A DNA stretch of 64,000 nucleotides from Burkholderiales bacterium PBB2 (lineage in GTDB: Bacteria > Pseudomonadota > Gammaproteobacteria > Burkholderiales > Burkholderiaceae_C). Location: assembly GCA_002255955.1 (NCBI GenBank), contig NKIM01000008.1:88227-152226 (forward strand), given 5' to 3'. A program made the translations under genes and the position numbers. This document shows, piece by piece, positions 7,310 to 15,667 of the stretch (position 1 is its first letter; each line of letters starts with the position of its first letter). The notes under the pieces were generated by a model. The model made no database searches. It worked only from the letters and a program-made list of their open reading frames with translations, and had not been told where the DNA came from.

Positions 7310-7352
7310 GCCTAACGCGTTGTATGTCGATCGTTAACGATTTTTGCCTAAC
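7310..7352. repeat. Proximal cassette core sites, doubled GCCTAAC
   Basis: GCCTAAC occurs twice, at 7310-7316 and 7346-7352 (GTTAGGC on the gene strand), around a TCGTTAACGA palindrome (7332-7341). The inner copy abuts the first cassette gene. This is where an attI site would be in a complete integron, but the flanking sequence holds no integrase gene. Could be an attI remnant or part of a deleted cassette. Confidence 0.6.
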
Positions 7353-7360
7353 ATTTGACC

Positions 7361-7654
7361 ATGCGAACTTGCCGTCATGCCACCAGTGCAGAACGCGATG
7401 CGCGGGCTGAGAGCCGGGGCGCGAGTCGGGGTGAGGGCGCGGCGGTGGATGTGGATGGCCGTTTGCCTTTCGATTGGACGTTCTCGTGTGGTGGCGTGTC
7501 GTGGTCACTCCACTTCGAGCCCAGTTTGCGTGATGTCCGGCAGTGGCGGGTCTATCGTGACGGCAAGCCTTGGATGTGTGCGGGCCTGGAGCGTGTGTGG
7601 CGCGCCATGCAGAAGGAAATGAGCCCGGCGCTGGGTCGCAGGCATTGGGGCTGA
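7361..7654 (+). CDS. Conserved-looking small hypothetical protein
   Basis: 97 residues from the ATG at 7361. The first 30 are Arg/Ala-rich and may not be translated; a GTG near 7444 behind GGTGAGG is an alternative start. The remaining part (FDWTFSCGGVSWSLHFEP, then RQWRVYRDGKPWMCAGLE and a helical, Trp-containing tail) has the balanced composition of a folded protein and returns to chromosomal GC. It is on the + strand, facing the LysR gene. Function unknown. Confidence 0.5.
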   Translation: MRTCRHATSAERDARAESRGASRGEGAAVDVDGRLPFDWTFSCGGVSWSLHFEPSLRDVRQWRVYRDGKPWMCAGLERVWRAMQKEMSPALGRRHWG

Positions 7655-7757
7655 GGTGGGCGCCTCGGGTGAAGTGTCCGAAGAAGAGCAGGGTGCGGGC
7701 GAAAACGTGGTGGCAGCGGGGAGTCTGGCACTTGCTGCGCCGGCAAGGCGCCGACGC

Positions 7758-8726
7758 TCAGCGCTCCGCCCCCTGCAACAAGCCACTGTGCTGCGCCGCC
7801 TCCGCCAACCAGGCCGGGTCCTCCGCCAGCGCCAGGGCGGTTTCCAGCGTGCGTGAGGGGCGGCTGCCTTGGTGCAGCATCAGGGCGATGGGCACGGCCA
7901 CCTGGGGCGCCACCAGCGGTCTGGCTTGCAGGCCGCACGTGGATGGGCCGTAGGCCTGGAGTTCACCGAGCAGGGCGCCGGGCAGCACGCTACTGACCTG
8001 GCCGGCCACCACGCAGGCGACCAGGGTGACGGTGGAGTTGGATTCGATGGCCGCTTGCACGTTCGTCGCGCCGGCTTCGGCGAAGGCGCGGTCGACGATG
8101 CGGCGGTTGTGCATCTCGGCGCTGAGCAGGCAGAGCGGCAGGCCGGCCGCCTCCTGCCAGCGCATCTCGGTGCCGATCTGCAGGCCGCTGATTTGCTCGG
8201 CGGGCGCTTGCTGCAGCAGAAAGTAGTGCTCGGTGTACTGCGGCAGCACGCGCAGCTGGGCGCGGCTTTGTTCCATGCGCTCGGTGTAGCCCAGGGCCAG
8301 GTCCAGGGCCAGGTTCTCCAGGCCGGCCTCCAGCTCGACCGAGCTCATCGAGCGCAGCGTCGGCCGTATGCCCGGATGCAGGGCCTGCAGGCGAGCCACA
8401 AAGCGGGCCGCGATGGGCATGGCCGTGGGCACCGAGCCGATCAGCAGGTTTCCGCAGGGCGAGCCGCTGCGGCTGTCCAGCTCCTGCTGCAGCAGCTCCT
8501 GCTCGTGCAGCATGCGGCGCGCGCTGGCCAGCACGCGCTCGCCCTCTTCGGTAAAACCGGCGAAGCTGCGCCCGCGTTTGACGATGGCCGTGCCATAGCT
8601 CTCCTCCAGCGCCCGCAAGGCGTTGGAAAGCGCCGGTTGGGTGACATGGCAGGCCAGCGCGGCACGGCCGAAATGTTTGTGGTCGTCGAGCGCGACCAGG
8701 TATTTGAGCGAGACGAAGAGGTTCAC
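7758..8726 (-). CDS. LysR-family transcriptional regulator
   Basis: 322 residues. The N-terminal winged helix-turn-helix (HFGRAALACHVTQPALSNAL, about residues 16-35) is followed by the linker helix and a periplasmic-binding-like effector domain. The GTG start at 8726 overlaps the modC stop by four bases (GTGA), so it is the last gene of modB-modC-lysR. In several Burkholderiales a LysR protein (FdsR) regulates formate dehydrogenase; the nearness of oxlT-fdsGB and of a molybdate-type transporter makes that role attractive here, but it is inference. Another option is local control of the transporter in place of ModE. Confidence 0.9.
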   Translation of the reverse strand: MNLFVSLKYLVALDDHKHFGRAALACHVTQPALSNALRALEESYGTAIVKRGRSFAGFTEEGERVLASARRMLHEQELLQQELDSRSGSPCGNLLIGSVPTAMPIAARFVARLQALHPGIRPTLRSMSSVELEAGLENLALDLALGYTERMEQSRAQLRVLPQYTEHYFLLQQAPAEQISGLQIGTEMRWQEAAGLPLCLLSAEMHNRRIVDRAFAEAGATNVQAAIESNSTVTLVACVVAGQVSSVLPGALLGELQAYGPSTCGLQARPLVAPQVAVPIALMLHQGSRPSRTLETALALAEDPAWLAEAAQHSGLLQGAER

Positions 8727-9472
8727 GCGGCCAGCCCTTGTTCGAACTCGCTGTCGATCTCGGCCTCGCCGCCCACCAGGCGGCCGGCGCGCAGCTGCAG
8801 GGCCAGGCCGCCGAAGAAGGCCAGGTCCTCGGGGTCGTGGGTGATCATCAGCATGGGGATCTGCAGGCGCTGCAGCAGGGCGGCCAGCTCCTCGCGCAGG
8901 CGGCCGCGCAGGGCCGGGTCCAGGGCCGAGAAGGGTTCGTCCAGCAGCAGGGCGCGCGGCGCGCCCACCAGGGCGCGGGCGAGAGCCGTGCGCTGGCGTT
9001 GCCCGCCGGAGAGTTGCTCGGGCCGCTGGCCGGCCACGGCGTCCAGCTCGAAGGCCTGCAGCCAATGCTCGACGCGCGGGTCGCGCCAGCGCCGGCTGGG
9101 GTTGAGCCAGCCGCGGCGCAGGCCAAAGGCCACGTTCTGCCGCACATCGAGGTGCGGGAACAGGGCGTAGTCCTGGAACAGATAGCCAAAGCCGCGCTGC
9201 GCCGCCGGCACATCGATGCCGCGCACGCTGTCGAGCAAGACCTGACCCTGGCAGCTGATGCGGCCCTGATCGGGGCGGTTCAGGCCGGCAATGGCTTGCA
9301 GCGTGAGGCTCTTGCCGGCGCCCGAGGGGCCGTAGAGCACCGTGTGCATGGCCTCGCTGCGAAAGCGCAGGTTCAGGCTGAAGCGGCTGCCCGAGCGCTC
9401 GCGGCTGCGCAGGGTTTGCTGGATCTGCACATCGAAGCAGGCGCTGGGTGTGTTGCTGACTGTCGTGCTCAT
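8723..9472 (-). CDS. modC: Molybdate-type ABC transporter ATPase
   Basis: 249-residue ABC ATPase. Visible motifs: Walker A GPSGAGKS (about 49-56), Q-loop FQD, signature LSGGQRQR, Walker B LLLDEPF and the H-loop ITHD. It pairs with the overlapping permease to import an oxyanion, probably molybdate for the formate dehydrogenase cofactor. It is about 100 residues shorter than classical ModC and lacks the C-terminal MOP/TOBE oxyanion-binding domain. The ATG at 9472 overlaps the modB stop (ATGA). Tungstate is an alternative substrate. Confidence 0.82.
   Translation of the reverse strand: MSTTVSNTPSACFDVQIQQTLRSRERSGSRFSLNLRFRSEAMHTVLYGPSGAGKSLTLQAIAGLNRPDQGRISCQGQVLLDSVRGIDVPAAQRGFGYLFQDYALFPHLDVRQNVAFGLRRGWLNPSRRWRDPRVEHWLQAFELDAVAGQRPEQLSGGQRQRTALARALVGAPRALLLDEPFSALDPALRGRLREELAALLQRLQIPMLMITHDPEDLAFFGGLALQLRAGRLVGGEAEIDSEFEQGLAA
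9236..9249 (+). repeat. CAAGACCTGACCCT word, copy 1
   Basis: Fourteen-base word inside modC, read on the gene strand as codons for QGQVL. Other copies at 13842, 23213, 31037 and 44579, all in this orientation. Confidence 0.6.
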
Positions 9473-10140
9473 GCCGCGCTCCGCGAGGGTTGCAGCCGGC
9501 CGGCGGCCAGAAGCACGGCCACACAGGTCAGCGAGGTCAGGCCGACCAGCAAGCTGGCGCTGCCGTCCTGGCCCGCCTGCACCGCCTCGAAGATGGCGAT
9601 GGACAGGGTTTGCGTCTGCCCCGGAATGCTGCCCGCCACCATCAGCGTGGCGCCAAACTCGCCGAGCGCGCGCGCAAACGCCAGCAGCAGCCCGGCCAGC
9701 ACCCCGCGCCAAGCCAGCGGCAGGCTGACGCGGAAGAACAGCGCCCAGGGCCCCAGGCCCAGCACGCGCCCGGCCTGCTCCAGCTGACGGTCCACGCCCT
9801 CGAAGCCGGCCCGGGCCGATTTCATCACCAGCGGAAACGACACCAGGGCCGCGGCGATCACCGCACCCTGCCAAGTGAAGATCAGCTGGATGCCGAGATG
9901 GGTGTCCAGCCACTGGCCGATCGGCCCGCGCCGACCCAGCAGCACCAGCAGGTAATAGCCCAGCACCGTGGGCGGCAGCACCATGGGCAGGGTCAGAATC
10001 GCATCGAGCAGCTCGCGCCCCGGAAAGCGGCGCCAGCGCGCCAGGCCATAGCCGGCCGCCGTGCCCAGCACCAGATTCACGGCCGTGGCCCAGCCGGCCA
10101 CTTTGAGTGACAGGGCCAGGGCGATCCAGGCGGCATCCAT
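9469..10140 (-). CDS. modB: Molybdate-type ABC transporter permease
   Basis: Inner-membrane permease of 223 residues with about five or six transmembrane helices. The cytoplasmic coupling loop is followed by ARALGEFGATLMVAG (about 165-179), highly characteristic of ModB. The ATG at 10140 is preferred to 10248 because the family begins a few residues before the first helix; the upstream extension is unlike any permease. No gene for the periplasmic binding protein (modA) lies beside it or elsewhere in the window, so a protein encoded at another locus must serve it, or the transporter is a remnant. Confidence 0.85.
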   Translation of the reverse strand: MDAAWIALALSLKVAGWATAVNLVLGTAAGYGLARWRRFPGRELLDAILTLPMVLPPTVLGYYLLVLLGRRGPIGQWLDTHLGIQLIFTWQGAVIAAALVSFPLVMKSARAGFEGVDRQLEQAGRVLGLGPWALFFRVSLPLAWRGVLAGLLLAFARALGEFGATLMVAGSIPGQTQTLSIAIFEAVQAGQDGSASLLVGLTSLTCVAVLLAAGRLQPSRSAA

Positions 10141-10391
10141 GGGCAGGGGCGGGGAGGGCGAATCCGGGAGAAAGTGGCGGCGGGGTGCGGCGCAATATAG
10201 CGCAGGCCTGGATGTCTGTTTTGAGCCCACCAGCGGGCGATCTGTCATGGCGCGGCACGCGGCAGCACAGCGAAGCAGGCCCAGCCAGGGCTAACCGTGA
10301 TTTCCCTCAGTGATTTCCTTGGAGACTGTTGTGCCTGTTTGCAGGCCTTACAGTCGCGGCCCGAGGAGTCGATGCATGAGCCCCACCCATC

Positions 10392-12971
10392 ATGACTGAG
10401 CTGTCTTCTTCGCCAGATCACCCACCGCGCCACAAGCTGGGCCTGGCCCTGGCCGGCGGGGGCTTCCGTGCCTCGCTGTTTCATGTCGGCGTGTTGCGCC
10501 GCCTGGCGGAGCTGGACCTTTTGCGTTATGTCGAGGTGCTGTCCACCGTGTCCGGCGGCTCGGTGGTGGGGGCGCTGTACCTCATGCATCTGAAGGCGGA
10601 GCTGGAGCAGCCGATGCTGGCGCAACTGCCGCCGCGTTTGGGCGGGCTCAGCCGCTATGCCTATCTGCAACTGGTGCGGCGCGTGGAGCAGGACATGCGC
10701 CGTGCCGCGCAGCTCAATCTGCGCACCCGCTTGCTGATGAACCCCTGGACCTTGTTCAAGGTGTGCCTGGGGCCCGACTCTCTTGCCACGGCGATGGCCA
10801 AGCTGTACGACGAGCATTTGCTGAACGATGTCGCACAGCGGCTGCGCAGCACAACGGGGCAGCCCGAGTCGGATCGCCTCCCCCTGCTGGCTTTGCGCCT
10901 GCGGGCGGAGGCATCGTCCCGCGCCGGCGGATCGGAAAACTACAACCACCAGGCCTTGTGGGAAGGGGCTGCCGACGCCAAGCCGGGCTCGGCCCTGACC
11001 CGCTGGATCATCAACGCCACCTCGCTCAACTCTGGCGCGCGCTTCTGGTTCTCGCATGCGGAACTGGGTGAGTGGTACTTCGGGCATTTGCGCTACGGCG
11101 AGATCGAGACCGAGCTTTTGCCGCGCAAGGTGCTGCTGTATCCGGAAGACACTGCCTTGAAGCCGCGCGTGACATTGAGCGCGAAGGACAAGGCATGGGC
11201 CGAGTCGGTGCTGTCGGTTTGGAGCCGAAGTGATGCTTCTGGTTTGCGCAAGCGCTGCCGGGCTCTGCAAACGCTGATGGACCAGTTGGCGCCGGGTGTG
11301 ACGTTGGAGACGCTGGTGCAGTGGCTCAGCGATGCCGAATCGGGCCGATTGCGTGCGCTCAAAACGCCAGCCTGGTTTCTGCTGCGAGGCCGCCGGCTCC
11401 GCCCCAAGGTCACCGATGGGCTCAGCCTGAGACAGCATGTCGCCAGCTTGCGCGAAGCGTTTTTCAGCCTGCTGCCGGACGGCCAACGAGATTCGCAGTT
11501 CAACTGGGACCAACTGCGCGCGCTCCATCCCATGCGTCTTGCGCGGGCGCAGCAGCAGGCCTGTCGACTGATCCTGGAAATCTACAACCTGCGAGCTGCC
11601 TGGATGGTGTCCCCGCAGGCCAGCCAGGAATGGCAGCGGCTGCCGCTGGCCCAGGCCGTCACGGCCTCGGCCGCCTTTCCGCCGGTGTTCCCGCCCTATT
11701 TGCTGTCGGACTTCTACGACGACCGCCGCGTGCGCACCCTGGGCCTGACCGATGGTGGCGTTTTCGACAATATGGGCACGACGGCGCTGCTGGATGAGCA
11801 ATGCAATCTCATCATCGCCAGCGACCCCGGCGGCATTTTCGAGACCGAGCAGCAAGAGGCCTCCGTCGGCCGCCTGGGCCTGAGCGCGCGGCTGACGGCC
11901 ATCTTGTCCGAGCTGCCGCTCAATCTGTTCCGCCATGAGTTGCGCGAGCGCGTGCGTCTGACGGAGCGGCTTGCGGGGGAGTCTTTGGGCTCCACCGCGA
12001 AGGAGTTTCTGAGCCTGCGTGCGCTCAAGGTCTTGATCAACTTCCGCATCGATTCCGGTGTGCCTCTGTTGCGCGGGCGGCAGATGCTGGAGGAGCGGGC
12101 GCCGGGAGAGCGCCCTGCAGAGCCGGCCCTGCCCTTGGCCCAGGCCGACGAGCGCGAGCGCCGCCTGCTGGCGCGCCTGCGCACCGATCTCGATGCCTTC
12201 AGCGATCTCGAAGCCGAGGCGTTGATTCGCCAAGGCTATCTGCAGGCCGAGGAGAACCTGGCGCCGCTGCGTCAGCCGGGCTCGCCGCTGGAGCATCATC
12301 CGAGCTGGCAGCACAAGGCCGCGGCGCCGTACGAGCCGCCGTTTCGTGACGAGGCGGCCATGCGCCGTCGCGAACGCTTGCTGCGCGCCGGGCAGCATCG
12401 CTTTTTGCGCCTGCTGGCGGCGTGGGGCACAGCTTGGCGGCAGGCGGCTCTGAGTTTGGCCCTGCTGGCGCTGCTGCTCAGTCTCAGCCGAGAGGGTGTG
12501 TGGGGGTGGGTGGCGGACGCTTTGCTGCCGTGGGCCCAAGAGGCTTGGCAGCAGGCTCAGCCCAGCGCGCTGCGTTGGTGCGCCGGTTGGTTGTGGGCCT
12601 GGGTCCCCTGGGCCGCGGCGGCCTTGGTCTGCGCCCTGCCCGTGCTGGTACGCTGGCGCAGCGCGGATCGTGCGCGTCGGCGTGAGTTCGGCTTGCCGCC
12701 ACCGAAACCTTGGTTGTTGCAAGCTCTGTGGCGCCGCCACATGCCCACCCGCCTGCGTGTCATGGCCTACTACCGCAACACCGGGGTCTACCTGGGCATG
12801 CTGCTCCTGCTGCCCATGAACTGGGTGCCATGGGCTCTCGGCGTGACCGTGACTTTGATCGTGGTGGTTCCGCTCCTGGCATGCCTGGCCGATGCCTGCT
12901 TCAGCAAGCCCTTGCTGCGCCTTGCTCGCCGAGGCACCGGCGTGCAAGGCATCCCCGACAGTCACCTCTGA
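10392..12971 (+). CDS. Patatin-like phospholipase with C-terminal membrane segments
   Basis: 859-residue protein of the patatin/cPLA2-like lipase superfamily. The oxyanion-hole loop AGGGFRAS (21-28), the nucleophile elbow STVSGGS (Ser54 the likely nucleophile) and the Asp partner in TDGGVFDN (Asp454) form a complete Ser-Asp dyad. Nucleophile and Asp are about 400 residues apart, so the fold carries a large insertion. The last 180 residues contain three or four hydrophobic segments (about 680-697, 731-757 and 799-835), indicating membrane attachment. Role may be phospholipid hydrolysis or remodelling at the inner membrane. It stands alone, followed at 5 bases by an acetyltransferase gene. Confidence 0.85.
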   Translation: MTELSSSPDHPPRHKLGLALAGGGFRASLFHVGVLRRLAELDLLRYVEVLSTVSGGSVVGALYLMHLKAELEQPMLAQLPPRLGGLSRYAYLQLVRRVEQDMRRAAQLNLRTRLLMNPWTLFKVCLGPDSLATAMAKLYDEHLLNDVAQRLRSTTGQPESDRLPLLALRLRAEASSRAGGSENYNHQALWEGAADAKPGSALTRWIINATSLNSGARFWFSHAELGEWYFGHLRYGEIETELLPRKVLLYPEDTALKPRVTLSAKDKAWAESVLSVWSRSDASGLRKRCRALQTLMDQLAPGVTLETLVQWLSDAESGRLRALKTPAWFLLRGRRLRPKVTDGLSLRQHVASLREAFFSLLPDGQRDSQFNWDQLRALHPMRLARAQQQACRLILEIYNLRAAWMVSPQASQEWQRLPLAQAVTASAAFPPVFPPYLLSDFYDDRRVRTLGLTDGGVFDNMGTTALLDEQCNLIIASDPGGIFETEQQEASVGRLGLSARLTAILSELPLNLFRHELRERVRLTERLAGESLGSTAKEFLSLRALKVLINFRIDSGVPLLRGRQMLEERAPGERPAEPALPLAQADERERRLLARLRTDLDAFSDLEAEALIRQGYLQAEENLAPLRQPGSPLEHHPSWQHKAAAPYEPPFRDEAAMRRRERLLRAGQHRFLRLLAAWGTAWRQAALSLALLALLLSLSREGVWGWVADALLPWAQEAWQQAQPSALRWCAGWLWAWVPWAAAALVCALPVLVRWRSADRARRREFGLPPPKPWLLQALWRRHMPTRLRVMAYYRNTGVYLGMLLLLPMNWVPWALGVTVTLIVVVPLLACLADACFSKPLLRLARRGTGVQGIPDSHL

Positions 12972-12976
12972 AACCG

Positions 12977-13465
12977 ATGCAGACCCCAACACTCGAAGTC
13001 ACCCTGCAGCCCGTCACCCGCGCCAACTACGAGGCCATCTGTGACCTGCCCCTGAGCGAGGCGCAAAAACCCATGCTGGCCAGCAACACCTGGTCCTTGC
13101 TGGAGGCGGCTTACAACCCGGGCTACCAGGTGCGGGCCATCCATGCCGGCGCCGAGCTGGTGGGCTTCATGATGTGGGTGCCAGTGACGGCGCAGCGCGT
13201 GTCCATCTGGCGCTTCATGATCGCCCTGCCGCATCAGGGCCGGGGTCTGGGCAGCCTGGCCTTGCAGGCGGCCATCCGCGAGATCGCGGCTGACCCGGTG
13301 GTGCGCGAGGTGGAGATCTGCTACCACCCCGAGAACGAGGGCTCGCGCCGGCTCTACGCCCGCCATGGCTTTGTCGAGCAGGGCCTGGACGAGGAGGGCG
13401 AGGACATGCTGGCGGTGTTGCCCTTGCCCTTGCCTTTGCCCATGCCCTCGCCACTGGCGCGCTGA
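12977..13465 (+). CDS. GNAT-family N-acetyltransferase
   Basis: 162 residues of the GNAT fold. The acetyl-CoA loop is HQGRGLGSLAL (about 83-93) and the C-terminal segment NEGSRRLYARHGFVEQG is typical. It resembles diamine/spermidine acetyltransferases of the SpeG/BltD type; the acceptor is not certain. The start five bases after the patatin stop suggests one transcript. The last residues form a Leu-Pro tetrad run (LPLPLPLPMPSP) made by repeats of TTGCCC, a short unstable-looking tail. Confidence 0.85.
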   Translation: MQTPTLEVTLQPVTRANYEAICDLPLSEAQKPMLASNTWSLLEAAYNPGYQVRAIHAGAELVGFMMWVPVTAQRVSIWRFMIALPHQGRGLGSLALQAAIREIAADPVVREVEICYHPENEGSRRLYARHGFVEQGLDEEGEDMLAVLPLPLPLPMPSPLAR

Positions 13466-13591
13466 GCGCCCGGCAGGCGCTTCATTTTCACAGCACCGTC
13501 ACAGGCGCGGCAGAGACTGGCGGCCCCGTGCTGCTGGGCACGCTTGGCGGCTGATGCATGAAGCACGGCTGCCGCATCGAGCGCCACTGCC

Positions 13592-14161
13592 ATGAAGTAC
13601 CCCCGCAAGACCGATTCGGGCCGCGAGGCCCTGCGCCAGCGCGACCCCGCGCTGAACGCCCGCGACCGCCAGATCCTGGTGCTGGCCAATGGCGAGCGCG
13701 CGTTTCAGGAGCTGGCCGGCATGGTCGGCCTGGGCGGCGCGGCCGCCATGGAGCGCCTGGCCGAGCTGGGTTTTTTGAGCCTGGAGCCGCCCGTGGCGCC
13801 GGCCTCGACCGCCAGTTCGGCGGCACCCGCGGTCACAGCAGCAAGACCTGACCCCCCGCCTGAAGCGGCCGCCCTGGAGCGCCGCTCCTCTGCCGCCGCC
13901 AAGATGTACCTGATCGACATGCTGGCCATGATCCGCGGCCCCGAGGCCGCCACCCTGGCCGCCCTGGTGCACGGCAGCCGCAGCGAAACGGAGCTGCTCG
14001 ATCGCCTAGAGCCGGTGCTTGAGCGCATCGCCCAGCTGACCCGGCCCAGCTATGCCTTGCGCATCTGTCTGCACCTGCAAACCCTGCTGCCGCAGAGCGC
14101 CCAGGCGCGCCTGGCAGCCCCCGCTCAGGGCCTGGAGCAGGAGCACCTCAGCCTGCCGTGA
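13592..14161 (+). CDS. Hypothetical protein with possible winged-helix N-terminus
   Basis: 189 residues. Residues 20-62 (LNARDRQILVLANGERAFQE, then MERLAELGFL) look like a winged-helix module; an Ala/Pro linker (about 65-100) leads to a helical domain (KMYLIDMLAMIRGPEAATLA, about 103-170). The word CAAGACCTGACCCC falls inside the linker. The gene end overlaps by 14 bases the convergent gene at 14148. The family is not recognised; a regulatory role is a guess. Confidence 0.6.
   Translation: MKYPRKTDSGREALRQRDPALNARDRQILVLANGERAFQELAGMVGLGGAAAMERLAELGFLSLEPPVAPASTASSAAPAVTAARPDPPPEAAALERRSSAAAKMYLIDMLAMIRGPEAATLAALVHGSRSETELLDRLEPVLERIAQLTRPSYALRICLHLQTLLPQSAQARLAAPAQGLEQEHLSLP
13842..13855 (+). 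repeat. CAAGACCTGACCCC word, copy 2
   Basis: Thirteen of the fourteen bases match the other copies. It lies in the flexible linker of the surrounding protein, read in a different codon phase from the four other sites. Confidence 0.55.
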
Positions 14162-14552
14162 GCGGCGTCGCCGCCGCTGCCTCCGGTGGAAAGGCCGTGG
14201 CCTGTGAGCGCAGCGCCAGCCATTGACCTTGGTGCCGGGCGTAGAGGTCGCTGTGCCAGCAGCGCAGCTGCCGCTCCGGGAAGCTCAGCACGGCCTCATA
14301 GCGCAGCAGCACCAGCGTGTCGGAGAGCTGCAGCTGCGGCGCTTCGATCTGCCAGGCCCTGTAGTTCAGCCTGCCCTCGGCCACGGCCTGCAGATAGCCG
14401 GCCTTGTCCATGCACCGCCCGCCGGGGGTGATGAGCTGGTAGTCGGGCGCATGCAGTCGCTCGGCGGTGGCCATGTCCTTGCGCACCAGGGCTTGGGTGC
14501 GCTCGGCCTCCAGGTGCAGGATCAGGGCGGATAGATCGTCTCGGGTGTCCAT
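14148..14552 (-). CDS. SnoaL/NTF2-like (DUF4440-type) protein
   Basis: 134 residues with the cone-shaped NTF2-like pattern: an N-terminal helix pair (LILHLEAERTQALVRKD), the HAPDYQLITPGGRCMDKAGY turn and a set of C-terminal strands (LRCWHSDLYARHQGQWLALR). Members include small enzymes and ligand-binding proteins, so no substrate can be named. The ATG at 14552 fits the family N-terminus. It is convergent with, and overlaps, the upstream hypothetical gene. Confidence 0.75.
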   Translation of the reverse strand: MDTRDDLSALILHLEAERTQALVRKDMATAERLHAPDYQLITPGGRCMDKAGYLQAVAEGRLNYRAWQIEAPQLQLSDTLVLLRYEAVLSFPERQLRCWHSDLYARHQGQWLALRSQATAFPPEAAAATPLTAG

Positions 14553-14719
14553 GCGGCTGATTCTCCTCGCGCCTGCGCTTTCCGGGCCGAAGTGCACATG
14601 CGGCGACAGGTCCGCACTTGCAGCGGCAGCGTTTGCGGCGATGATGGGGCCTCCCTGGTTTCGCCCTTTGCGCTCGATCCGCCCCAAGCCACCTGTCTGT
14701 CTGCCAGCCTTCCTGTCTC

Positions 14720-15658
14720 ATGGACCCCGCCGAACTCCCCCGCGACGATGCCGAACAGGCCTTGATCGCCCAGCGCCTGCTGGCGCTGCATGAAGCCAGC
14801 CCCAAGCTGCTGGCCCTGTTCGACAACCACGATGTGCTGCGCTTTGCCAACGAGGCCTTCTGCCAGGCCTTTGATGTGCAGCCCGACGGCCACACCACCT
14901 GGCTGGACATGATGCGCCGCAACCTGGCCAGCGGCCGCGGCAGCAAGGTCAACGCGCCCGAGCCCGAGACCTGGCTGGCCGGTGCCGCCTCGCGCCGTGG
15001 CAAGCAGCCCTTCCGCGCCTTCGAGGCCGATCTGATCGATGGACGCTGGATCTGGATGACCGAGACCATGGACGCGCAAGGTTGGATGCTTTGCAGCGCC
15101 AGTGACATCACCGCGCTCAAGATCGAAGGCCGCGCTCTGCGCCAGGAACGCGACCGCGCCCTGCGCGCCGCGCAGACCGATCCCATGACCGGCATCAGCA
15201 ACCGCGCCCATGTGCTGCAGCAGATGCAGGAGCAGCTCAGCCGTGTGCAGATCGGCGCCGGCCAGCTGGCCGTGGCCTTGCTGGACCTCGATCACTTCAA
15301 GCGCATCAACGACACCCTGGGCCACGGCGCCGGTGACGCCGTCATCTGCGATTTCGCCCGCCAGCTGCAAGCCAGCAGCCGCCGCGTCGATGGCTTCGGC
15401 CGCATGGGCGGCGAGGAGTTCGTGCTGCTGCTGGTCGATGTCAGCGCCGAGCAGGCCCAGGCCGTGGTCGAGCGCCTGCTCGCCCGCACCCGCCAGGCCA
15501 GCCCCCTGGTCGAACAGCCGAGCCTGCACTACACCGCCTCCGCTGGCCTCACCCTGGCCCGCCCCGGCGACACCCTCGCCGAACTCTGCCACCGCGCCGA
15601 CGAGGCGCTTTACCAGGCCAAGGCGGCGGGGCGGGATCGGTGGCAGTGGGCGGATTGA
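14720..15658 (+). CDS. PAS-GGDEF diguanylate cyclase
   Basis: 312 residues, soluble. An N-terminal PAS-like sensor (about 20-135) is joined by a helix (about 136-152) to a GGDEF domain. The active site reads GGEEF (230-234), an accepted catalytic variant, with LLDLDHFKRIND for metal and GTP binding. An inhibitory I-site is present as RRVD (221-224), five residues ahead, so product inhibition by c-di-GMP is expected. No EAL domain. The signal sensed is unknown. It is a single-gene unit convergent with hsdR. Confidence 0.92.
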   Translation: MDPAELPRDDAEQALIAQRLLALHEASPKLLALFDNHDVLRFANEAFCQAFDVQPDGHTTWLDMMRRNLASGRGSKVNAPEPETWLAGAASRRGKQPFRAFEADLIDGRWIWMTETMDAQGWMLCSASDITALKIEGRALRQERDRALRAAQTDPMTGISNRAHVLQQMQEQLSRVQIGAGQLAVALLDLDHFKRINDTLGHGAGDAVICDFARQLQASSRRVDGFGRMGGEEFVLLLVDVSAEQAQAVVERLLARTRQASPLVEQPSLHYTASAGLTLARPGDTLAELCHRADEALYQAKAAGRDRWQWAD

Positions 15659-15667
15659 TCTGCTGCG

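Noticed and set aside
7355..7757. Search for an integron integrase at the proximal end of the array
   Set aside because: The only ORF here is a 97-residue protein without tyrosine recombinase motifs; next comes LysR. No integrase in the window.
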